Assembly (NCBI GenBank): GCA_001830645.1
Contig: MIBM01000120.1
Coordinates: 1 to 5,126 of the forward strand
Direction of reading: 5' to 3'
Source of the DNA: Spirochaetes bacterium RIFOXYC1_FULL_54_7
GTDB lineage: Bacteria; Spirochaetota; Spirochaetia; Treponematales; UBA12059
DNA: 5,126 bases
Below the pieces are notes generated by a model, which searched no databases, was not told where the DNA came from, and was given only the letters and a program-made list of their open reading frames with translations. Positions within the stretch are counted from its first letter, which is position 1; every line of letters starts with the position of its first letter. Position numbers and translations under genes: made by a program. Below are positions 1-5,126 of this stretch, in pieces.

Positions 1-67
1 AGTCAGGTCAACGGCGCATGCGTAGTTGGTGATGTTTTTTAGAAAAACAAATTCTTAGAGACACTAC
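1..67. other. Left-edge non-coding stretch
   Basis: Outside the hairpins listed separately, it holds an 8-bp palindrome, CGCATGCG (15-22). I see no gene that can be supported. It may be the upstream or downstream flank of a gene left of the window. Confidence 0.3.
33..49. repeat. AT-rich inverted repeat, possible terminator part
   Basis: A perfect 7-bp inverted repeat (TGTTTTT at 33-39, AAAAACA at 43-49) with a 3-base loop. On the minus strand it lies about 20 bases past the stop codon of the membrane protein gene and supplies a T-rich stretch. It could help end transcription of that gene or of a gene to the left. The stem is AT-only apart from one G-C pair, so it is weak by itself. Confidence 0.35.
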
Positions 68-77
68 TTAGATAGTG
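43..77 (-). terminator. Possible weak terminator after the Gate-domain gene
   Basis: On the minus strand a 5-bp stem (CACTA/TAGTG, 62-77, 6-base loop) overlaps the TAA stop codon. It is followed after about ten bases by a T-rich run ending near 43. The order, hairpin then T-rich run, fits an intrinsic terminator, but the stem is short and the T-run is interrupted and not adjacent. This is an inference only. Confidence 0.25.
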
Positions 78-1024
78 CCGACCTTGAAGGAGCGTCGGAA
101 GCGGTGCCACCTTATCCTCTCGATCCATACCACAACTGTCGCTGCAACCAGCCTTGGTACGATAAGCCAGAACAGGGGCACTCCTATGGCCAGGTAAAGT
201 GCGGTGTCCTCGAAGAGACTGTGCGATAGGCTGGCGTGATGGTTGAACAGGTCGGCATCCCGGAGCTTCATCTTGCCGGTTTTAACCCTGTCCATGATCA
301 CCGCGGCACCGTAGGCATAGCCTGCCACATTAACAACTATCCAGAGGAAGCTGGTCTCATCGCCAAGGCCGAAGACCCTCATCAGGGGTGACAGCAGCCG
401 GGACAGGAAATAGGTCACCTTGAATTCTTCCATGAGCCGCTGGGCGATCATGATGCCGCATACCAGAAGAAGTATCTTTGCCATCAACCCCAGTGTGGAA
501 AGTCCCCAACTTCCAATCATGCCCAGGAACCCGGGCTTGGCCAGTTCCACGACAAGAGCCGTCCCTGTGGCGTCATCCATGGGCAAAACGAGGTTGAAGG
601 CAAAGCCCAGAGCCAGGGCCCAGCCCAACCTGAGGACTATCATCTTCATCGCCGAGGAGCCGGCTTTCTTCATCACGGCTGTCTCTATAGGCAGGTTGTG
701 AGCAACAACGGTCATGATGGCCAGGATAGTGATTTCACGCGTGGACAGGGACAGGGTTTCGATAACGGCTATGGCACTGTAAACATTGAGAAGGACGGAA
801 CTGACCAGAACAAGGGCCGCTTCACCTGGCAAGCCCAGCACCTTCATTACCGGCGCCAGCAAGCCGGCCAGCAGCATCAATAGTCCAGTCCAGTTGAGCA
901 GGGCAGCAGCCAGGCTCACGGGTATCATGATCCTGGCCAGGTACAGGGTTGTCTTCAGTCCGGCAAGAAGAGCTGTCAGCGTGGTGGACAGCAGTCTGGC
1001 CGGAGCAGTTTGGGTTTCATCCAT
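68..1024 (-). CDS. Nucleoside recognition (Gate) domain integral membrane protein
   Basis: A polytopic inner-membrane protein of 318 residues if started at the ATG at 1024. Hydrophobic segments lie near residues 28-53, 69-90, 98-108, 128-148, 168-193, 225-243 and 277-300, and the C-terminus is a basic tail (RIRWHRFRR). It reads as two related halves: residues 55-88 align without gaps to 210-243, sharing LL-x-P-x-M-[KR]-V-x-GL. Each half then has an H-x-L-x-x-[DE]-T motif (109-115 and 268-274). This is the layout of the Gate/nucleoside-recognition family (Pfam PF07670 type, related to SpmA/SpmB and to the gate regions of nucleoside transporters). The family's substrate is mostly unproven, so transport of a nucleoside is only suggested by the name. 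An in-frame TTG at 1069 would add 15 residues; I prefer the ATG because neither start has a clear Shine-Dalgarno and the extra residues look unconserved. It is transcribed divergently from the amidase gene. Confidence 0.8.
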   Translation of the reverse strand: MDETQTAPARLLSTTLTALLAGLKTTLYLARIMIPVSLAAALLNWTGLLMLLAGLLAPVMKVLGLPGEAALVLVSSVLLNVYSAIAVIETLSLSTREITILAIMTVVAHNLPIETAVMKKAGSSAMKMIVLRLGWALALGFAFNLVLPMDDATGTALVVELAKPGFLGMIGSWGLSTLGLMAKILLLVCGIMIAQRLMEEFKVTYFLSRLLSPLMRVFGLGDETSFLWIVVNVAGYAYGAAVIMDRVKTGKMKLRDADLFNHHASLSHSLFEDTALYLAIGVPLFWLIVPRLVAATVVVWIERIRWHRFRRSFKVGTI

Positions 1025-1033
1025 AAGCGCCGC

Positions 1034-1063
1034 ATTGTTGAGTACCGGAGCGTCCGATGTCAA
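1034..1063 (-). promoter_or_regulatory. Candidate sigma-70 promoter for the Gate-domain gene
   Basis: Reading the minus strand there is a perfect TTGACA (1063-1058), an 18-base spacer, then AACAAT (1039-1034; 4 of 6 matches to TATAAT). Transcription would begin around 1027, only a few bases before the ATG at 1024. If real, the mRNA is almost leaderless, which agrees with the lack of a Shine-Dalgarno, and the TTG at 1069 would be excluded as a start. The -10 match is modest. Confidence 0.3.
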
Positions 1064-1178
1064 GTACAAGCTGGATTTCAGGCGGGGGATATCAGGACGG
1101 ACTTTCAGGAAGGCAGTTCAGGAGTGGCAACTTGAAGGCTGTCTGGATTCATGCTAGCCTCGGTCATGCCATATCTCC

Positions 1179-1182
1179 GGAG
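1179..1182 (+). promoter_or_regulatory. Ribosome binding site that fixes the amidase start
   Basis: GGAG lies 6 bases before the ATG at 1189. This supports that ATG over the in-frame ATG at 1057, which would add 44 residues without homology-like character. Confidence 0.6.
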
Positions 1183-1188
1183 TCGGCC

Positions 1189-1947
1189 ATGCGTATAAGC
1201 CTCGTCCAGTATGCCCCGTTATGGGAAGCCCGCCAGTCTTCCAAGGACAAGATCAGCGCACTACTTGCGGATGCACCGGCAACTGACTGGCTTGTGCTGC
1301 CGGAGATGAGCCTATCGGGCTTCACCATGAATACGGAAGCCAGTACCTGGGACAAGATGGATTTCGCCTATTTCTCGGTCCTGGCCAGAGAACGTTCATG
1401 CTGGATCACCGCTGGCGGGGTGCAGGATGGCCGGAACAAGGCCTTTGCCTTCGATCCCGATGGCAGGATCGTCGGGGTCTACGCCAAGCGCCACCTGTTT
1501 TCGCATTCCGGGGAGGAAGCAGGCTACACATCGGGAACCGAACGGACAGACTACCGGGTTGGCGCCAACCGGGTTGGTGGTGACATGGGTATCCAGGTTG
1601 CACAGGCCATCTGTTATGACCTGCGCTTCCCCTATCATTTCTGGGCCAATGCACCGGCGGTTGACGCCTACTGCGTGATAGCCGCCTGGGGCAAGGGCAG
1701 GGCCGACCAGTGGCGTGCCCTCCTGAAAGCCAGGGCCATCGAGAACCAGGCCTTCATGATCGGGGTGAACCGGGTCGGCAGCGAGCCTGCGGCAGTGTAC
1801 TCCGGGGATTCGTCGGTCATCGGATCTCGGGGCGAGGAATTGCTGTACTGCGGAGATGCAGAGGGTGTCTTTTCCGTTGATATCGACACTACCGCTGCCA
1901 GGAAGTGGCGGGAGGCATTCCCGGTCATCAAAGATCGGCTGGAATGA
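1189..1947 (+). CDS. Carbon-nitrogen hydrolase, probable omega-amidase (YafV/NIT2-like)
   Basis: A cytoplasmic nitrilase-superfamily hydrolase of 252 residues, a normal length for the YafV branch. The Glu-Lys-Cys triad is visible: E39 in LVLPEMSLSGF, K100 in YAKRHLF and C142 in ICYDLRFP. E109 in FSHSGEE is the usual supporting acid. The later KARAIENQAF and GDSSVIGSRGE blocks are also family hallmarks. Relatives such as E. coli YafV and mammalian NIT2 hydrolyse the terminal amide of alpha-ketoglutaramate or alpha-ketosuccinamate, giving the 2-oxo acid and ammonia. This acts as metabolite salvage after glutamine transamination; the exact substrate here is inferred. After the Cys block, where the YafV family usually has ANWP, this protein has AAWGKGRADQW (165-175), so substrate preference may differ. 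The start is the ATG opening MRISLVQYAP, the typical N-terminal beta strand. It is a single gene, convergent with thrC. Confidence 0.87.
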   Translation: MRISLVQYAPLWEARQSSKDKISALLADAPATDWLVLPEMSLSGFTMNTEASTWDKMDFAYFSVLARERSCWITAGGVQDGRNKAFAFDPDGRIVGVYAKRHLFSHSGEEAGYTSGTERTDYRVGANRVGGDMGIQVAQAICYDLRFPYHFWANAPAVDAYCVIAAWGKGRADQWRALLKARAIENQAFMIGVNRVGSEPAAVYSGDSSVIGSRGEELLYCGDAEGVFSVDIDTTAARKWREAFPVIKDRLE

Positions 1948-1961
1948 TCCTGAATTCCAGC
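1938..1961 (+). terminator. Stem-loop over the amidase stop codon
   Basis: A perfect 8-bp inverted repeat (GCTGGAAT at 1938-1945 and ATTCCAGC at 1954-1961) with an 8-base loop. The TGA stop spans the stem-loop junction. There is no T-run after it, so it is not a textbook intrinsic terminator; it could be an mRNA 3'-end stabiliser or chance. Confidence 0.3.
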
Positions 1962-1980
1962 AAGCCTTGTAGAGTGTCCC

Positions 1981-2008
1981 GATGATTTTGTTTTGCTTTG
2001 GAATCATC
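1981..2008. repeat. Inverted repeat in the convergent gap
   Basis: GATGATT (1981-1987) and AATCATC (2002-2008) form a perfect 7-bp inverted repeat with a 14-base T-rich loop on the plus strand. It lies between the ends of the convergent amidase and thrC genes and might act as part of a two-way transcription end. No clean T-tail follows on either strand. Confidence 0.3.
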
Positions 2009-2075
2009 CCTCTGACAGATGCATCAGCTTACCGTAGCACCAGTGGCAGTAGTACTTTCAGCCAACCAAAATCAT
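1982..2075. repeat. Spaced 9-bp inverted repeat across the convergent gap
   Basis: ATGATTTTG (1982-1990) is the exact reverse complement of CAAAATCAT (2067-2075), 76 bases apart. The left arm is shared with the repeat at 1981-2008, so the two folds compete. The intervening DNA has an 8-bp palindrome, GATGCATC (2018-2025), and no credible gene. The whole gap 1948-2094 otherwise appears empty. Confidence 0.3.
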
Positions 2076-2094
2076 TGATACACTTCTCGGAGTT

Positions 2095-3408
2095 TTATGG
2101 AAACAACTCACCCAGCTCCGGTTTGATGGTCTCAAAGTTGCCTGGCGCATCCAGCAGGGCAGCCAGTGCTTCAGGGACTTCCAGTTGTCTGCCTATCAAG
2201 GGCTCAACGACTGTCTCGAACTTGGCCGGATGGGCCGTTGAAACCAGGATGGCCGCTTCGTCGGGGAAGTGGTTCTGCCTGACCCATTCACCGGCGGCGG
2301 TATGGGGACAGAGCACATAACCGCTCTCGTCGTAGACCCGGCGGATGGTTTGTCGGAGTTGTTCGTCGGACACACTCCAGGCTCTGACCTCTCGCCTGAA
2401 GCCGGCCGTATCAGGGTAAAGGGCACGCAGGCGTTCCAGGTTGCTGGGAGCACCCACATCCATGGCATTGGCTATGGTCTTTATACCCGGACGTGGGCGG
2501 TATTCTCCGCTTTCCAGGAAGTCGGGGATGGTCCGGTTCGCGTTCACTGCCATGACTATGTCGCCTATGGGGGCGCCCATCATACGGGCCCAGTAGGCTC
2601 CTACCGCGTTGCCTACATTGCCGCTGGGTATGACCAGCAGGGGCTTTCCCCCGGTTGCGGCCAGGAACTCCACCGAGGCATGAATGTAGTAGGCGGCCTG
2701 GGGCAGCAGGCGGCCGAGGTTTATGCTGTTGGCTGATGACAGCCGGTACTTCTCAACCAGCAATGGGGTCTGGAAGGCTTCCTTGACTACCCGCTGGCAG
2801 TCATCGAAGTCGCCCCGGACGGCATAGGAGCGCACGTTGTCGCCCCAGCAGGTCAGCTGCTTCTGCTGCCTTCCAGAAACACCGTTCTCTGGAAACAGCA
2901 CCCGCACTGAAATTCTCTTGCGGCGATGGAATGCGGCTGCCACTGCACCGCCGGTGTCGCCAGAGGTTGCCACCAGTATGGTCAATCTATCGCCATCAGA
3001 GTAACCACTGCCTGCAAGCCGACCGGGGCTTTTGTCTGTATCTGATACCAGGGCTTCCATGCACCTGGCCAGGAAACGGGCGCCAAAATCCTTGAAGGCC
3101 GCGGTCGGCCCGTGGAAGAGTTCCAGAACCTTGGCAGGAGTGGTTCCAAGATCCACCATCGGTACGGGGAAGGAGAACGCATCTTCGCAGATGGTACGTA
3201 GTTTGTCTTCCAGTGGGTCTCCGCTGAAAAACGGAGCCAAAGCCAGGGCTACCCTGCTGGCATATGGCTTGCCGGGTTCCAGGGCCTGCTTTGACAAGGT
3301 CGGGAAGCTTTCAGGGACATACAGACCGCCGTCGGGGGCCAGGCCAGCCAGTATGGCTTCGGCGGCGCTGACAGACGCGCAGGCTCCACGGGTACTTATG
3401 AATTTCAT
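2095..3408 (-). CDS. thrC: Threonine synthase
   Basis: A cytoplasmic PLP enzyme that converts O-phospho-L-homoserine and water to L-threonine and phosphate, the last step of threonine synthesis. Its 437 residues match the long E. coli/yeast-type class (E. coli ThrC is 428). It begins MKFISTRG, and the N-terminal GLAPDGGLYVPE block (22-33) is diagnostic. The PLP lysine is K106 in FHGPTAAFKDFGARF. ATSGDTGGAV (147-156) is a conserved substrate/cofactor loop, and PSGNVGNA (261-268) is the glycine-rich loop that holds the PLP phosphate. DVGAPSNLER (317-326), CPHTAAG (367-373) and STAHPAKF (390-397) follow as expected. The frame is open for 48 more codons upstream, but those lie inside thrB; the ATG at 3408 is set by GGAGGGG five bases ahead and by the family N-terminus. 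It overlaps the thrB stop by four bases (ATGA), so translation is probably coupled to thrB. Nothing is missing or broken. Confidence 0.96.
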   Translation of the reverse strand: MKFISTRGACASVSAAEAILAGLAPDGGLYVPESFPTLSKQALEPGKPYASRVALALAPFFSGDPLEDKLRTICEDAFSFPVPMVDLGTTPAKVLELFHGPTAAFKDFGARFLARCMEALVSDTDKSPGRLAGSGYSDGDRLTILVATSGDTGGAVAAAFHRRKRISVRVLFPENGVSGRQQKQLTCWGDNVRSYAVRGDFDDCQRVVKEAFQTPLLVEKYRLSSANSINLGRLLPQAAYYIHASVEFLAATGGKPLLVIPSGNVGNAVGAYWARMMGAPIGDIVMAVNANRTIPDFLESGEYRPRPGIKTIANAMDVGAPSNLERLRALYPDTAGFRREVRAWSVSDEQLRQTIRRVYDESGYVLCPHTAAGEWVRQNHFPDEAAILVSTAHPAKFETVVEPLIGRQLEVPEALAALLDAPGNFETIKPELGELFP

Positions 3409-4376
3409 CTGTTCCCCTCCAAGTCTGTCGATATGATGCGGGCACCTTTCTGGCTGAGGGCAGACACCCAGACATCGCTTTCCACTCCCGCGGCTCCCCA
3501 GGCTGCAGCCATGGCCGCCCCAACCTTGCTGGCCTCGGCCTGGGTCCGGCACAGGGCGAAGACCGAAGGGCCAGAGCCGGAGATCGAACAGCCGAGGGCC
3601 CCGGCACGCAGGGCCGCGTGCTTGACTGCACCGAAGGCGGGTATCAGCCGCGCCCGGCGGGGCTCAACCAGGATATCCTCCAGGGACCGGGACATCAAGA
3701 CAAAATCTCCGGTACAGCAGGCCACCATGAAGGCGGCCAGGCGGGAAGACTGGGCCACATAGTCTTTCAGGGGCAATTCGACCGGCAAGGCACTCCGGCT
3801 TGTCCTGGTATCCAGCTCGCGGTGCGGATGGACCAGGGCCACGAACAGAGGTGCGGGCAGGGGTACGCGCACTACGTCCACCGGATTAACCGAGCGAAGA
3901 ATCGTTAGCCCGCCATAAAGGCAGGGCGCAACGTTGTCGCCATGGGCACAGCCGCTGGCCAGCTCCTCCCCGGCCAGGGCAAAGCCGAGCAGGGCATCCA
4001 GTTCCAGAGGCCGGTCCAGGAGGGCGTTGGCTACCACCAGGGCCGCGCTGGAGCTGGCCGCCGAACCGCCCATGCCGCTGGAAAGAGGGATACCCTTGTC
4101 AATGGAAAGCTTGAAACCGAAGGGCAGGTCCAGCTCCCTGATAAGGTGCTGCAGGACTATGCCGGCGGTATTGCGGCTGGCGTCGAGGGGCAGACCGGAT
4201 ACTACTCCTGCTATGCTGCTGATGGACACCGACGGGTTTCCACCAGCAGAAGGCCAGGCGCGTTCAGCGGTCACGGTATCTCCGACACCGTCCACGGGAA
4301 AGCCCAGAACGTCGAAGCCCACGGCTACATTTGCAACCGTGGCCGGTGCAAAGGCTGTTGCGATGTTGATGGACAT
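3405..4376 (-). CDS. thrB: Homoserine kinase (GHMP family)
   Basis: A cytoplasmic ATP-dependent kinase that phosphorylates L-homoserine to O-phosphohomoserine, the substrate of the next gene's product. It has 323 residues, close to the usual 300-320. All three GHMP motifs are present. Motif 1 is AFAPATVANVAVGFDVLGF (8-26), typical of homoserine kinases. Motif 2 is PLSSGMGGSAASS (97-109), the ATP phosphate loop. Motif 3 is GCSISGSGPSVFAL (262-275) near the C-terminus. The E-x-x-A-SG-C-AHGDNVAP segment (138-151), with D147 near the active site, also matches. The ATG at 4376 is preceded by AAGGAG seven bases away. This gene overlaps thrC by four bases and follows the MBL gene after 11 bases. No homoserine dehydrogenase or aspartokinase gene is visible in the window. 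Confidence 0.95.
   Translation of the reverse strand: MSINIATAFAPATVANVAVGFDVLGFPVDGVGDTVTAERAWPSAGGNPSVSISSIAGVVSGLPLDASRNTAGIVLQHLIRELDLPFGFKLSIDKGIPLSSGMGGSAASSSAALVVANALLDRPLELDALLGFALAGEELASGCAHGDNVAPCLYGGLTILRSVNPVDVVRVPLPAPLFVALVHPHRELDTRTSRSALPVELPLKDYVAQSSRLAAFMVACCTGDFVLMSRSLEDILVEPRRARLIPAFGAVKHAALRAGALGCSISGSGPSVFALCRTQAEASKVGAAMAAAWGAAGVESDVWVSALSQKGARIISTDLEGNR
3414..3420 (-). promoter_or_regulatory. thrC ribosome binding site inside thrB
   Basis: GGAGGGG on the minus strand lies 5 bases before the thrC ATG and encodes part of the last thrB codons (Glu-Gly). Its strength and position decide the thrC start at 3408. Confidence 0.8.
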
Positions 4377-4383
4377 GTAGGAA

Positions 4384-4389
4384 CTCCTT
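4384..4389 (-). promoter_or_regulatory. thrB ribosome binding site overlapping upstream stop
   Basis: AAGGAG on the minus strand lies 7 bases before the thrB ATG. Its first two bases are the last two of the TAA stop codon of the MBL gene, so ribosomes ending there sit directly on the thrB start region. This supports co-translation. Confidence 0.75.
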
Positions 4390-5126
4390 ACAGGGACAGT
4401 GAAAGACCTTCCCGGGCAACGTCTACGGCCATGGCCGTCTTCCCGCGCAGGCGGGCCTGGTAAAACAACTCCAGTTCCTGGAGCTCGGTGTCCGTGCGGT
4501 TGGGATCATGGTGGAAGAGAAGGAGCCGCTTGACCTTGGCCCTGTTGGCTGCGTTGATGGCGTGTTCGTAGGTGGAATGCCCCCAGCCCTGTTTGCCCGC
4601 AGCGTATTCCTTGGCTGTATACTGGGTGTCGTGGATCAGCAGATCCGCGGATTTGTAGAAGACTTCTATCCTGGCATTCTCTTCCCTGGCCGCAAGATCG
4701 CCTTCCTCGGCAACGGCTGCGTCGTAGTCGGGATGGGCAGGATCGGTCGGAAAGAGGTTGACGAAGGGTTCATGGTCATACACGGTTACAAAGGACTTAC
4801 CTTCGTATTCAATACGATAACCAAGGCACAGCACCGGGTGGTTGAGGTATTTTGTCCTGACGACCATGCCGTCTCCCAGGTCCATTTCGGTCTCCCGCAG
4901 GCTCTGGTACGAGATTTTTGCTGCAAGCTCCGATTGCCTCACCGGCCAGTAGCGGTACGACAACTGGGATCCTATGACCTGTTCCAGGGTCTCGTCCTCG
5001 AAGTTGACAGGACCACGTATCCTGAGGGTGGTGCCGGGCACATATATCGGCGTGAACATCGGGAAGCCCATGATATGGTCCCAATGGGTATGGGTCAGGA
5101 AGATGTCCGCGTCGATGGGGCCGTTC
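4388..5126 (-). CDS. MBL-fold metallohydrolase, 5' end beyond window
   Basis: A metallo-beta-lactamase-fold hydrolase, cut by the right edge; 245 residues and the stop are visible, and the frame is open to the last base. The visible part begins just before the zinc motif FLTHTHWDH (H12, H14, D16, H17, numbered from the first visible residue). Further likely metal or active-site residues follow: H97 in LNHPVLCLGYRIE, D117 in TVYDHEP, D166 in IHDTQYT, H183 in GWGHST and H205/H206 in LLFHHDP. This pattern fits the RNase Z / cyclic-phosphodiesterase-like branch of the fold (COG1235-type proteins), often annotated only as MBL fold metallo-hydrolase. The substrate is unknown; a phosphodiester or cyclic nucleotide is a guess from the family. 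The ATG at 5071 is internal, being downstream of the zinc motif, and is not the start. The gene ends 11 bases before thrB and is probably cotranscribed with it. Confidence 0.88.
   Translation of the reverse strand, partial: NGPIDADIFLTHTHWDHIMGFPMFTPIYVPGTTLRIRGPVNFEDETLEQVIGSQLSYRYWPVRQSELAAKISYQSLRETEMDLGDGMVVRTKYLNHPVLCLGYRIEYEGKSFVTVYDHEPFVNLFPTDPAHPDYDAAVAEEGDLAAREENARIEVFYKSADLLIHDTQYTAKEYAAGKQGWGHSTYEHAINAANRAKVKRLLLFHHDPNRTDTELQELELFYQARLRGKTAMAVDVAREGLSLSL

Larger units (their letters stand above)
1025..1188. other. Divergent intergenic control region
   Basis: This stretch separates the starts of the Gate-domain gene (leftward) and the amidase gene (rightward), so it should hold both promoters. 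The leftward candidate is listed separately. For the rightward gene the best I can see is TTGAAG at 1132-1137 followed 17 bases later by TAGCCT, which is a poor -10. The plus-strand reading frame is open from 1057 into the amidase, but its sequence before residue 1 does not resemble the family and is treated as non-coding. I see no clear operator or riboswitch fold. Confidence 0.5.

Noticed and set aside
1025..1069. TTG start adding 15 residues to the Gate-domain protein
   Set aside because: It is a rare start codon with no Shine-Dalgarno, and it overlaps a candidate -35 element. It is not fully excluded.
1057..1188. 44-codon upstream extension of the amidase
   Set aside because: The family starts at the MRISLVQYAP-like strand, the ATG at 1189 has GGAG six bases ahead, and the extension occupies the divergent promoter region.
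1396..2007. 203-residue open frame on the minus strand opposite the amidase
   Set aside because: It is antisense to a gene with all catalytic and family motifs, has no recognisable domain, and is rich in Pro/Gly/Cys, as expected from a shadow frame in GC-rich DNA.
2018..2025. GATGCATC palindrome as an operator
   Set aside because: A single 8-bp palindrome downstream of both convergent genes is expected by chance and is not placed to control a promoter.
3409..3552. 48-codon upstream extension of thrC
   Set aside because: It lies within thrB, is low-complexity (Gly/Arg/Cys-rich), and the family N-terminus plus the GGAGGGG site point to the ATG at 3408.
2095..4390. Threonine attenuator or leader peptide ahead of thrB
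   Set aside because: Only 11 bases separate the MBL gene from thrB, leaving no room. Any leader would lie before the MBL gene, beyond the window.
4809..5084. 91-residue minus-strand frame overlapping the MBL gene
   Set aside because: It is a shifted reading of the MBL gene, whose own frame carries the complete metal-ligand set.
1..5126. CRISPR array, insertion sequence, tRNA or prophage features
   Set aside because: I saw no spaced direct repeats, transposase-like frame, tRNA-like cloverleaf or phage genes on either strand.

Overview
The window is ordinary-looking, gene-dense bacterial DNA. It is moderately GC-rich by eye (not counted) and has five protein genes, no RNA gene, no mobile element and no CRISPR array. 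The family types (a nitrilase-type amidase of YafV style, a GHMP homoserine kinase, a long E. coli-type threonine synthase) and the clear purine-rich ribosome binding sites fit a free-living, prototrophic, probably Gram-negative bacterium. I cannot place it to phylum from sequence alone.

Layout from left to right. Positions 1-67 are a short non-coding or gene-edge stretch with AT-rich hairpins. Positions 68-1024 (minus) encode a membrane protein with two Gate/nucleoside-recognition halves. Positions 1025-1188 are a divergent intergenic region. Positions 1189-1947 (plus) encode a carbon-nitrogen hydrolase of the omega-amidase (YafV) type. Positions 1948-2094 are a convergent gap with several inverted repeats and no gene. 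Positions 2095-5126 (minus) are a tight three-gene unit, read from right to left: an MBL-fold metallohydrolase cut off by the window edge, homoserine kinase (thrB) and threonine synthase (thrC).

ThrB phosphorylates homoserine and ThrC converts O-phosphohomoserine to threonine, so the two catalyse the last two steps of threonine synthesis. They are joined by a 4-base ATGA overlap, and the MBL gene's stop codon lies in the thrB Shine-Dalgarno, so all three are probably one transcript. The promoter and any thrA-like gene are outside the window. The omega-amidase and the membrane protein diverge from a shared control region and have no obvious link to threonine synthesis.

I found no clearly new system. 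The points most worth a second look are the MBL hydrolase locked to the thrBC pair, the duplicated H-x-L-x-x-[D/E]-T motif in the Gate protein, a possible nearly leaderless start for that protein, and a changed substrate-side segment in the amidase.
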